This document shows positions 5,632-12,915 of a stretch of 13,445 nucleotides of DNA, piece after piece. The stretch covers positions 1 to 13,445 of the forward strand of contig JAITCQ010000045.1 of NCBI GenBank assembly GCA_031283015.1, given 5' to 3'. The position numbers and the translations under genes are program-made. This stretch comes from Candidatus Methanoplasma sp. GTDB lineage: Archaea; Thermoplasmatota; Thermoplasmata; Methanomassiliicoccales; Methanomethylophilaceae. How positions within the stretch are numbered: position 1 is the stretch's first letter; each line of letters opens with the position of its first letter. Below the pieces are notes generated by a model, which saw nothing but the letters and a program-made list of their open reading frames with translations, was not told the origin of the DNA and made no database searches.

Positions 5632-5653
5632 CGTTACCCGATTCAAGTACGAT

Positions 5654-6877
5654 ATGGACAACAACTCCCGTTTCCTGCTGAAATCCTTCAGGAAATATTA
5701 CAAAGAGAACCAGCCGATAATGCCGGCCCGTTTCACCAAGAGGGAGTTCGGTTTCATGTTCTTCGACCGGCAGATGGTGCAGAGACACATGGGCTTCCCG
5801 GCGCCGGAGGACCTCAGCAGGTTCATGATCGCGCAGGTGCCCAGCCACAGCTATTACTCCACCGCATATTACCGGAAGCCCAGCGCCCCGACCATGGACG
5901 AGAAGGAATGGCTCGGCGCGGACCTGATTTTCGATCTGGACGCCGACCATCTGGAAGGCGCCGACAAGATGTCGTACCGGGAGATGCTTGAAAGGATCAG
6001 GGAAGAGATGATCGGTCTGACCGACTCGTTCCTCTTCTCCGACCTGGGCTTCAGCGATAAGACCGTCCATATCACGTTCTCCGGAGGAAGGGGATATCAC
6101 GCGCACATACCGTCCAAGGAGGTGCTCGCCCTCGGCACCCACGAAAGGAGGGAGCTCGTCGATTACATCACGTGCTCCGGCCTGAACATCGACTGGGTGT
6201 TCCCCGTCCAAAAAGTGGTGACCTCTCAGTTCAAGACCTCCGCCGGAAGCCGCGCGAACGTCGCCAAGGACCGCCTGATACCGCCGCCGGAGGCGGGAGG
6301 CTGGAGAAGGAGGATGAGGCACGGACTCATGGACCTTGTGAACGACGTGTGCGACCTTGACCCGAAGGTCCTGAGGAGAGCTTATCCTTCTATCTCGTCG
6401 TCGACCGCCGGCACGGTCGCCAAGATGCAGGACGATGTCCGGGCGTCAAGGAAAATACTCTTTGAAAGGAACACCATGGCCACTCTCAAATACAATACCC
6501 AAGAGACGCTGGTGAAGATGATGAGGGACGACGTGGCCCCCTCGCTCGCGGGAGAGGTCGATAAACCGGTCACGCCGGACATAAAGAGGATAATACGTCT
6601 TCCCGGAACGGTCCACGGAAAGACCGGGCTGAGAGTGACGCCGATCTCCCGGGACGAATTGACTGGTTTTGATCCGCTGAGGGACGCCGTCCCTTCGTCG
6701 TACTCGGACGAGCCGGTGAAGATCACGATGAAGAGGGACTACGAATTCGATATCCGTGGAGAGCATTTCTCGCTGTCTGGAGAGACGGAGGCGCCGGAGT
6801 ATGCCGCCGTTTTCCTTATCGGCAGGAAGGCCGCCGACCACGGCCACCTCTCCGAGAAGAAGGAGTCAATATTCTGA
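5654..6877 (+). CDS. priS: DNA primase small (catalytic) subunit PriS
   Basis: This 407-residue protein is the catalytic subunit of the archaeal/eukaryotic-type primase that makes primers for replication. Catalytic aspartates are in FDLDADH (D94, D96), with the third probably D309 just before RIIRLPGTVHGKTGL (313-326). The nucleotide-binding SGGRGYHAH motif is at 143-151. The region between DLDAD and SGGRGYH has no Cys or zinc-type His cluster, although many archaeal PriS proteins carry a zinc knuckle there. The whole protein has only two cysteines (C174, C233). The C-terminus ends in a charged KKESIF tail of unknown use. The start is the first ATG after the shared TATA element. The gene is transcribed alone; the large subunit PriL is not in the window. 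Confidence 0.96.
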   Translation: MDNNSRFLLKSFRKYYKENQPIMPARFTKREFGFMFFDRQMVQRHMGFPAPEDLSRFMIAQVPSHSYYSTAYYRKPSAPTMDEKEWLGADLIFDLDADHLEGADKMSYREMLERIREEMIGLTDSFLFSDLGFSDKTVHITFSGGRGYHAHIPSKEVLALGTHERRELVDYITCSGLNIDWVFPVQKVVTSQFKTSAGSRANVAKDRLIPPPEAGGWRRRMRHGLMDLVNDVCDLDPKVLRRAYPSISSSTAGTVAKMQDDVRASRKILFERNTMATLKYNTQETLVKMMRDDVAPSLAGEVDKPVTPDIKRIIRLPGTVHGKTGLRVTPISRDELTGFDPLRDAVPSSYSDEPVKITMKRDYEFDIRGEHFSLSGETEAPEYAAVFLIGRKAADHGHLSEKKESIF

Positions 6878-6928
6878 CCCGCTGCTCGCAAAGTTCTCTT
6901 GCATCGTTGATATTTTAGTCACAGAATA

Positions 6929-6941
6929 ACTTATATAGTAA
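6929..6941 (+). promoter_or_regulatory. TATA element of the MarR-ABC operon
   Basis: ACTTATATAGTAA lies about 43 bp before the MarR ATG and predicts transcription starting near 6960, inside the palindromic motif at 6947-6964. Confidence 0.6.
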
Positions 6942-6946
6942 ATTGT

Positions 6947-6964
6947 TAATAATATTAGCTAATA
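6947..6964. promoter_or_regulatory. Probable MarR operator (overlapping palindromes)
   Basis: The region reads TTAATAATATTAGCTAATA. TAATA and TATTA form one palindrome around a central A, and TATTAGCTAATA (6953-6964) is a second perfect 12-bp palindrome sharing a half-site. It sits between the TATA box and the start codon, over the expected transcription start, where autorepression by a MarR dimer would act. Binding is inferred from position. Confidence 0.6.
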
Positions 6965-6970
6965 AATGAA

Positions 6971-6974
6971 GGTG
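6971..6974 (+). promoter_or_regulatory. Shine-Dalgarno of the MarR gene
   Basis: GGTG precedes the ATG at 6979 by four bases. It shows this gene is translated from a leadered mRNA, unlike its leaderless neighbour priS. Confidence 0.6.
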
Positions 6975-6978
6975 TGAG

Positions 6979-7410
6979 ATGGACTACAACGCCCTTGCAG
7001 AGGAATTTGTCCGGAATATGCGGTCGGCGCAGACCGCAATGAAGCATAAGCCTCTTCCGGAAGACATCCGGGGCGAGTCCCTCATTCTCTTCTGCATAGC
7101 GAACGAAGGCGGGAGGACCGTCCCGGGCGAGTTAAGCAACATGATGTGTGTCAGTTCAGCCCGCGTCGCAACGGTGTTGAACAGCCTTGAGGATAAAGAA
7201 CTGATCACCCGCAGGATCGACGTCAGCGACAGAAGGAAGATAATCGTCGAGATCACACCGAAAGGCGAGCGGCATGTGAACGAGCTGCAGAAGAAACAGA
7301 TCGAGATGATGAAAGACATCCTTATATCTCTGGGAGAGGAGGATGCGGAAGAACTCGTACGGATCGTGGGCAGACTCGCGGAGGTGCTTTCGAAGATCGA
7401 GTCCAAGTGA
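6979..7410 (+). CDS. MarR-family transcriptional regulator
   Basis: This 143-residue protein has the MarR layout, with N- and C-terminal dimerisation helices around a winged helix-turn-helix (about residues 30-100). The recognition region is VPGELSNMMCVSSARVATVLNSLEDKELI (48-76). The wing is RRIDVSDRRKIIVEITPKG (78-96), whose D-x-R-R-K-I pattern is diagnostic. One cysteine (C57) sits in the DNA-binding region and another (C39) just before it, but redox sensing is only a guess. It is the first gene of an operon with two ABC exporter subunits, a common pairing in which the regulator represses drug or toxin export until an inducer binds. The stop is 39 bp before the first ABC start. Confidence 0.94.
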   Translation: MDYNALAEEFVRNMRSAQTAMKHKPLPEDIRGESLILFCIANEGGRTVPGELSNMMCVSSARVATVLNSLEDKELITRRIDVSDRRKIIVEITPKGERHVNELQKKQIEMMKDILISLGEEDAEELVRIVGRLAEVLSKIESK

Positions 7411-7449
7411 CCGACGGAAAGCAGCAACCGGCACAAAAAAGGTAATAAC

Positions 7450-9210
7450 ATGACCAACATACTCAGACATCTCAACTCAAAGGACTGGGCGCTGATCGGA
7501 GTGTGTCTTGTCTTTATTGTTATACAGGTCTGGTTCGATCTGAAGTTGCCCGAGTATATGGGAACGATCACTAGGCTGGTGACGACCGACGGTCATTCGA
7601 TCGAAGACGTGTGGCAGAACGGGCAGTACATGCTGCTGTGCGCATTCGGGAGCCTCGCGACGGCCGTGGTCGTCAGTTATATCGCTTCTAGGATAGGCGC
7701 GTCCTTCGCACAGAGACTCAGACGCATGCAGTTCGATAAGGTCGATTCCTTTTCGATGACGGAGATCAACAGATTCTCGACGGCGAGCCTCATAACCCGT
7801 TCGACGAACGACGTGACCCAGGTGCAGATGCTCCTCATGATAGGGCTGCAGATCATCATAAAAGCGCCAATAATCACCGTGTGGGCGATCCTTAAGATAT
7901 CGGGCAGGGGCTTCGAATGGACGCTCGCGACAGTCGTCGCAATGATCATAATCGCTTTGGTGTTCGTTGTCGTAATAATCTTAGTGATCCCGAAGTTCAG
8001 GATGATGCAGACGCTTACCGATAACCTCAACGACGTCACAAGAGAAAACCTCACCGGACTTCCGGTGGTCCGCGCATATAATGCAGAGGATTACCAAGAG
8101 GCCAAATTCGAGAAAGCGAACCGTGATCTTACAGATACCCAACTGTATACGGCCCATGCAATGGCGACCATGATGCCATTCATATTACTGCTGACGAACG
8201 TGCTGATGCTCGCCATATATTGGATCGGCGCCATACTTATCAGCGGCGCAAGCGCGCCCGAATCGTCTGCGCTGTTCGCGGACACGATCGTGTTCGTATC
8301 ATATGCAATGCAGGTGATGATGGCGGTCCTGATGATCATGATGCTTTTTGTCATGCTGCCGCGCGCACAGGTCTCCGCGAGACGCATAAGTGAAGTGATA
8401 GACACGGAACCGTCCATCAAGGACGGGCCGGTGACCAAGACCGACCCGGCGCGGGAGGGCGAGATCGAGTTCAGGAACGTAAGTTTCAAATACCCAGGCG
8501 CAGCGGATTATACTCTGCAGGACATCAGTTTTTCCGTCAACAAAGGAGAGACTGTCGCGTTCATCGGCTCCACCGGAAGCGGGAAGAGCACGCTCGTGAA
8601 CCTCGTCCCGAGGTTCTACGACACGACCGAAGGAACTGTCCTAGTGGGCGGCGTGGACGTCCGCGAATACAGGCTGGACTCGCTTTACGGCAGGATCGGT
8701 TACATTCCGCAGAAGAGCGTCCTTTTCAGCGGAACTGTGTCCTCGAACGTCGCGTTCGGCGAGCGGGAGGGCGGGCCGGCTGGTGAGGACGACATCAGGA
8801 GCGCAGTCAGGATCGCCCAGGGAAAGGACTTCGTTGAGGAGATGGACGGCGCGTATGAGGCGGAGATCGTGCGCGGCGGCACCAACGTGTCCGGGGGGCA
8901 GAAACAGCGCCTTTCCATCGCGCGGGCAATCTACAAAAATCCGGAGATATACATCTTCGACGATAGTTTCTCGGCGCTGGATTACAAAACGGACCGTGTT
9001 CTGAGAACGGCCCTGAAAAAGGAGACGGGGGGTGTCACGAGCATGATCGTGGCACAGCGCATAGGCACCATCATGGATGCGGACAAGATCATCGTTCTCG
9101 ATGAAGGAAGGGTCGCGGGCGTCGGGAAGCATAAGGAGCTTCTGCGCACATGCAAAGTGTACAAAGAGATCGCTGCGTCGCAGCTGAGCGAGGAGGAGCT
9201 GGCGATATGA
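7450..9210 (+). CDS. ABC exporter half-transporter, degenerate-site subunit
   Basis: This 586-residue type IV ABC half-exporter has about six membrane helices (residues 12-300) and an ATPase domain (338-586). Walker A is GSTGSGKST (373-381), the Q-loop glutamine is Q421 and the signature is VSGGQ (480-484). Walker B is IYIFDD (500-505). The catalytic glutamate after Walker B is replaced by Asp505, and the switch histidine is Gln536 in IVAQRIGT. These changes mark the non-hydrolysing half of heterodimeric exporters such as TM287/288 or BmrCD. With the next gene it should export hydrophobic compounds or peptides; the substrate is unknown. A GGTAA ribosome-binding-like site precedes the ATG. The stop codon overlaps the next start in ATGA. 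Confidence 0.95.
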   Translation: MTNILRHLNSKDWALIGVCLVFIVIQVWFDLKLPEYMGTITRLVTTDGHSIEDVWQNGQYMLLCAFGSLATAVVVSYIASRIGASFAQRLRRMQFDKVDSFSMTEINRFSTASLITRSTNDVTQVQMLLMIGLQIIIKAPIITVWAILKISGRGFEWTLATVVAMIIIALVFVVVIILVIPKFRMMQTLTDNLNDVTRENLTGLPVVRAYNAEDYQEAKFEKANRDLTDTQLYTAHAMATMMPFILLLTNVLMLAIYWIGAILISGASAPESSALFADTIVFVSYAMQVMMAVLMIMMLFVMLPRAQVSARRISEVIDTEPSIKDGPVTKTDPAREGEIEFRNVSFKYPGAADYTLQDISFSVNKGETVAFIGSTGSGKSTLVNLVPRFYDTTEGTVLVGGVDVREYRLDSLYGRIGYIPQKSVLFSGTVSSNVAFGEREGGPAGEDDIRSAVRIAQGKDFVEEMDGAYEAEIVRGGTNVSGGQKQRLSIARAIYKNPEIYIFDDSFSALDYKTDRVLRTALKKETGGVTSMIVAQRIGTIMDADKIIVLDEGRVAGVGKHKELLRTCKVYKEIAASQLSEEELAI

Positions 9211-11057
9211 GCGATGGCGAACAGCGGCACAAGAGGAATCCGAGAGGCCCGATGGGCGGCCCCATGGGTATGGGCGCGGCCGAGAAGCCGAAGGAATTCA
9301 AAAAGACCGGAAAGAAACTGATCCAATACAGCAGAGTGTTCGTCCCGTCCATTATTATGGCGTTCGCGATGGCGATCGGCGCGGCGGTGCTGCAGATCCT
9401 CAGCCCCGAGCTGCTGAGAAATATTACGAATGAGATTGCTAAGGGCGTCTCCCCTGACGGCGTAAATTTCTTCGGCGCGATCGACATGAGCTTCGTGACA
9501 ACGACAGCCGCGATACTGATATGCTTCTACGCAGGCTTTTCGGCGTTGACCTTCGTGCAGAACTGGATCATGGCGACCGTTACGCAGAAGATGTCCAAAC
9601 AGATGAGATCCGACATATCCCAAAAGATCAACCGTCTGCCGTTCAGCTATTTCAACAAAACGAGTTACGGCGATGTCCTGAGCCGCGTGACGAACGACGT
9701 CGACACCATCGGAACAACGCTGAATCAAAGCGTCTCCCCGCTTGTGGGCGCCGTGGCGCTGTTCGCCGGCTGTCTGATTATGATGTTTTACACGAACTGG
9801 GCGATGGCCCTCACCTCCGTAGGTGCCAGCGTACTCGGTTTTATGTTGGCGGCGGTAATCGTGCTGAGGTCCCAGAAATTCTTTGCGGCGCAGCAGAAGG
9901 ATCTCGGCAACATCAACGGCCATGTCGAGGAAACATACGCCGGGCACAACATCGTGAAGATCTACAACGGCAGCAAGGGTTCAAAAAAGGCCTTTGAGGA
10001 GATAAACGGCAGGCTGTACGACAGCGGATGGAAGTCCATGTTCTTCACGGGACTGATAATGCCACTGATGATGTTCATAAGCAACTTCGGATATGTTGCT
10101 GTGTGTATAGTCGGCGCCGTGCTGACTATGAACGGGGAAATCGATTACGGGGCAATCGTCGCGTTCATGTTGTACGTAGGGTTCTTCTCACGGTCGCTTT
10201 CGCAGTTCGCGCAGGGCGCAAGCATCCTCCAAAGAACGATCGCTGCCAGCGAACGCGTGTTCGAGTTCTTGGAGGAAACGGAGCTGGAGGACGAAAGCGG
10301 GAAAGCGAGACGCCTCGCGGATGTGAGGGGTAGTGTGGAATTCAGGAATGTTCGGTTCGGATACACTTCGGACAAGGTCGTCATCAACGATTTCTCGGCA
10401 AAGGTGAAGGCGGGGCAGAAGATCGCGATCGTGGGTCCCACCGGTGCCGGAAAGACCACGGTCGTCAATCTTCTGATGAGATTCTATGAACTGGACGCTG
10501 GCGAGATACTGCTGGACGGCGTGCCGACGAGCGACGTTCCGAGGGAGAACGTGCATGAGCAGTTCTGCATGGTCCTGCAGGACACATGGATGTTCAACGG
10601 TACGATCAAGGAGAACATCATCTACTCAAAACAGAACGTTTCGGATGCCGAAGTGGTCGCCGCCTGTAAGGCCGTGGGGATGGACCATTTCATACAGACG
10701 CTGCCCGACGGATACAACACAATGATGACCGATGCCTCGAGCATCTCCGAAGGCCAAAAGCAGCTGCTGACCATTGCGCGCGCCATCATAAAGGACTCGC
10801 CGCTGCTGATTCTCGACGAAGCTACCAGCTCGGTGGACACGCGCACAGAGCGCATGGTGCAGAGGGCCATGGATGCCCTGACCGTGGGCAGGACATCGTT
10901 CATCATTGCCCACCGGCTGTCGACGATCAAGAACGCCGACGTGATCCTGGTCATGAGGGACGGGGACGTCGTCGAAAGCGGAACTCATGCGAAACTGCTG
11001 GAGCAGCGCGGATTCTACGCCGAACTCTACAACAGCCAATTCGAAACTGCGGCGTGA
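9207..11057 (+). CDS. ABC exporter half-transporter, catalytic subunit
   Basis: This 616-residue partner of the preceding gene starts at the ATG at 9207-9209. That ATG overlaps the upstream stop by four bases and has a GGAGG-type site just before it. A longer in-frame reading from 9150 would begin with a non-ATG codon inside the upstream gene and is rejected. The N-terminal tail (residues 12-35) is Met/Gly/Pro-rich, as in many Firmicutes exporters. Membrane helices follow (about 42-345), then the ATPase domain. Landmarks there are Walker A GPTGAGKTT (410-418), Q458, Walker B LLILDE with the catalytic glutamate E538, and switch H569. The signature motif is ISEGQ (513-517) rather than LSGGQ. 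The one competent ATP site therefore combines this Walker A/B with the other subunit's SGGQ. Confidence 0.95.
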   Translation: MSDGEQRHKRNPRGPMGGPMGMGAAEKPKEFKKTGKKLIQYSRVFVPSIIMAFAMAIGAAVLQILSPELLRNITNEIAKGVSPDGVNFFGAIDMSFVTTTAAILICFYAGFSALTFVQNWIMATVTQKMSKQMRSDISQKINRLPFSYFNKTSYGDVLSRVTNDVDTIGTTLNQSVSPLVGAVALFAGCLIMMFYTNWAMALTSVGASVLGFMLAAVIVLRSQKFFAAQQKDLGNINGHVEETYAGHNIVKIYNGSKGSKKAFEEINGRLYDSGWKSMFFTGLIMPLMMFISNFGYVAVCIVGAVLTMNGEIDYGAIVAFMLYVGFFSRSLSQFAQGASILQRTIAASERVFEFLEETELEDESGKARRLADVRGSVEFRNVRFGYTSDKVVINDFSAKVKAGQKIAIVGPTGAGKTTVVNLLMRFYELDAGEILLDGVPTSDVPRENVHEQFCMVLQDTWMFNGTIKENIIYSKQNVSDAEVVAACKAVGMDHFIQTLPDGYNTMMTDASSISEGQKQLLTIARAIIKDSPLLILDEATSSVDTRTERMVQRAMDALTVGRTSFIIAHRLSTIKNADVILVMRDGDVVESGTHAKLLEQRGFYAELYNSQFETAA

Positions 11058-11078
11058 CGCGAACTCGCGAGCATGGGG

Positions 11079-11097
11079 CGGATGCCTCCGTGTTTTT
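11079..11097 (+). terminator. Probable terminator of the MarR-ABC operon
   Basis: CGGA and TCCG form a short stem with a TGCC loop, followed at once by TGTTTTT, about 20 bp after the ABC stop codon. The stem is weak, but the T run alone suits archaeal termination. It separates this operon from the LX gene promoter. Confidence 0.5.
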
Positions 11098-11104
11098 ACC
11101 AAAG

Positions 11105-11123
11105 TTTTATTAATTAAATATAA
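11105..11123 (+). promoter_or_regulatory. A/T-rich promoter of the LX-prefoldin-FtsY operon
   Basis: An unbroken A/T run, TTTTATTAATTAAATATAA, ends 12 bp before the LX ATG. Its left part is centred about 26 bp from the ATG, predicting a leaderless mRNA. No Shine-Dalgarno is seen. Confidence 0.55.
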
Positions 11124-11135
11124 CTCCCGAACATC

Positions 11136-11360
11136 ATGAAAGCATTCCGCGTGGTAGGTTCATTCGCTGACACCAGGAAGAGGCAGCCATTCTCCGTCGA
11201 GGTCTCCGCAGAGAACGAAGAGGCGGTCAGGGAGAAGGTGCTGTCCATCTTCGGCAGTAAACACAGGCTCAAAAGATGGGAGATCGACATAACCGAGATA
11301 GCCGAGCTCTCTCCGGACCAGATCACCAATCAGACAGTGAAGTACGAAGTCGGGGCATGA
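11136..11360 (+). CDS. rpl18a: Large-subunit ribosomal protein L18Ae/LX (L20a)
   Basis: This 74-residue protein has the normal length of the archaeal LX protein, a half-size counterpart of eukaryotic eL20. It opens with a beta strand, KAFRVVGSF, followed by the basic DTRKRQPFSVEV segment. A helix spans ENEEAVREKVLSIFGS and a second strand holds KRWEIDITEIAEL. Archaeal LX binds the large ribosomal subunit. It is the first gene of a three-gene operon. Its stop codon overlaps the prefoldin start in ATGA, which suggests translational coupling. The linkage of LX, prefoldin alpha and FtsY recurs in archaeal genomes, which supports the call for such a short protein. Confidence 0.93.
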   Translation: MKAFRVVGSFADTRKRQPFSVEVSAENEEAVREKVLSIFGSKHRLKRWEIDITEIAELSPDQITNQTVKYEVGA

Positions 11361-11788
11361 AGATGGAGGACGGCGAGCTTCGTCAGGCGCTCGAGGCCCT
11401 CGATACTTACAACGCCCAGCTTGAGGCTATCAACAGACAGGTCAGGTTGCTCCAGGTCTCTCTCGAGGATACGACCAGGGCGAGGGAGTCCTTCAAAGCT
11501 CTGGCGAACGCGAAGGAGGGGGACGACATACTGATCCCCGTGGGCGCGTCCTCGTTCGTACCCGCAAAGGTCACCGGCAGCAGGAAGGCGATAGTCGGCA
11601 TCGGGAATCGGTTGTCGGCCGAGAAGGACCTGGACGAGGCCGCGGCATTCATGGACGCGAACGTCAGCGAGATATCGAAAGCGCTCAGAGAGTCCGTAAA
11701 CGCCCTCAGCGAAATAGAGAGGATCGCCACTGAACTCACGATGGCTGTACAGAACGAATATAGGGTCAGACAGCTATCATCCCAGTGA
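11357..11788 (+). CDS. pfdA: Prefoldin alpha subunit
   Basis: The protein has 143 residues when started at the ATG overlapping the LX stop; an alternative ATG two codons later (11363) is possible. The shape is that of prefoldin alpha. An N-terminal coiled-coil helix (about 3-52, rich in L/A/E/Q/R) is followed by a beta-hairpin region (about 55-90) with the family phrase ILIPVGASSFVPAKV. A C-terminal coiled-coil helix spans about 92-143. Prefoldin is a jellyfish-shaped hexamer of two alpha and four beta subunits that holds nascent proteins and passes them to the group II chaperonin. The beta subunit is not in this window. A longer open frame begins at 11276 but lies inside the LX gene and lacks prefoldin character there. 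Confidence 0.94.
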   Translation: MKMEDGELRQALEALDTYNAQLEAINRQVRLLQVSLEDTTRARESFKALANAKEGDDILIPVGASSFVPAKVTGSRKAIVGIGNRLSAEKDLDEAAAFMDANVSEISKALRESVNALSEIERIATELTMAVQNEYRVRQLSSQ

Positions 11789-11794
11789 GTCCGT

Positions 11795-12913
11795 ATGTTC
11801 GATTCCCTGAAGTCCAAACTTAAGAACGTTTTGAACAAATCGTCCTCCAAATTGGATTCCGAGAAGATCTACGAGGGTCTTCCGGCGGAGGATGCCCCGG
11901 GTACCAAGCCCCCCGCTCCTGAGAAAGAGGCCCTCCCCGCCAAGGAGGCCCCGGCGCCGGAGAAGAAGGAAGGGGGCGTTTCCAGAAAGGAACAGCTGAA
12001 ACAGAATAAACAGAAAAAACCGAGCCGGGGTGAGAGTGGCCCGACCGCAGGCGGGATGGTCGGGGATTCGGGAAAGAAGATCAAAGCGGACCCGCTCGAC
12101 GACCTCTTGGATGAGTTGGAGGTCATCCTTCTGGAATCGGATGTCGCTTATCCGGTGGTTCAGGACATAATATTGGGGGTGAGGGACAACCTCCTCAACA
12201 AAAAATATGGAAGACATTTCACCCTCGAGGAAGTTGTGGAGACCGCCGTCAAAGAGTCCGTAAGGAACGTCCTGAAGGTCAACGAGTTCGATTTCGACAA
12301 ATGGGTCGACGATCAGGAGAGGCCGATCGTGATGATGTTCGTCGGAATAAACGGGACCGGAAAGACGACGACCATCGCAAAGATCGCAAAAAGACTGACG
12401 GACAGCGGCAAGAGCGTGGTGATCGCCGCGTGCGACACGTTCAGGGCGGGGGCGATCGAACAGCTGAGCATACACGCCGAGAGGCTGGGGGTCAAGATCG
12501 TCAAACAGGGGCAGGACGCGGATCCGTCGGCGGTCGCGTTCGACGCCATCGAGCACGCCCGGTCGAAAAGGAAGGACGTCGTCCTTCTGGACACCGCCGG
12601 CCGTATGCAGACCAACAACAACCTCATCGACGAGATGAAGAAGATAGCCAGGATCTCAAAGCCTGCATTAAAGATATTCATCGGGGACGCCCTGGCCGGG
12701 AATGACGCCGTTGAGCAGGCCAAGGTGTTCGATGCTGCGATCGGGATAGACGCCATCGTTCTTACGAAGATAGATACGGACGCAAAGGGCGGCGCGGCGC
12801 TTTCGATAGCGCATACGATCGGCAAACCCATCGCGTTCGTGTCGGACGGCCAGAGATACGAGGACCTCCAGGTCTTCGATTCGGGCTGGATGCTTGACCG
12901 CCTTTTTGAGTGA
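11795..12913 (+). CDS. ftsY: Signal recognition particle receptor FtsY
   Basis: This 372-residue SRP receptor GTPase docks ribosome-SRP complexes at the membrane. Residues 1-98 form a charged, low-complexity region rich in K, E, P and A, with an imperfect repeat around APEKEALPAK and EAPAPEKKE. The N domain is about 99-170 and the G domain 176-372. GTPase motifs are G1 GINGTGKTT (184-192), DTFRAGA (214-220), DTAGR (266-270), TKID (324-327) and GGAALS (332-337). A closing-loop sequence DGQRYEDL (351-358) stands where VGQxYDDL is usual. Six bases separate it from the prefoldin stop, so it is the last gene of the LX operon. It ends 2 bp from the convergent M20 gene, with a T5 run in its last codons (12903-12907). 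Confidence 0.96.
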   Translation: MFDSLKSKLKNVLNKSSSKLDSEKIYEGLPAEDAPGTKPPAPEKEALPAKEAPAPEKKEGGVSRKEQLKQNKQKKPSRGESGPTAGGMVGDSGKKIKADPLDDLLDELEVILLESDVAYPVVQDIILGVRDNLLNKKYGRHFTLEEVVETAVKESVRNVLKVNEFDFDKWVDDQERPIVMMFVGINGTGKTTTIAKIAKRLTDSGKSVVIAACDTFRAGAIEQLSIHAERLGVKIVKQGQDADPSAVAFDAIEHARSKRKDVVLLDTAGRMQTNNNLIDEMKKIARISKPALKIFIGDALAGNDAVEQAKVFDAAIGIDAIVLTKIDTDAKGGAALSIAHTIGKPIAFVSDGQRYEDLQVFDSGWMLDRLFE

Positions 12914-12915
12914 AC

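Noticed and set aside
5602..5664. 21-residue N-terminal extension of the TatD-like protein
   Set aside because: It would place the start beyond the priS ATG and translate through the only TATA element of both genes. The family sequence begins at MAEKIPVYDNHIH.
4750..5991. 413-residue forward frame across the TatD-like gene and the start of priS
   Set aside because: It overlaps two well-supported genes in another strand or frame. The Arg/His-rich composition is typical of a shadow in GC-rich DNA.
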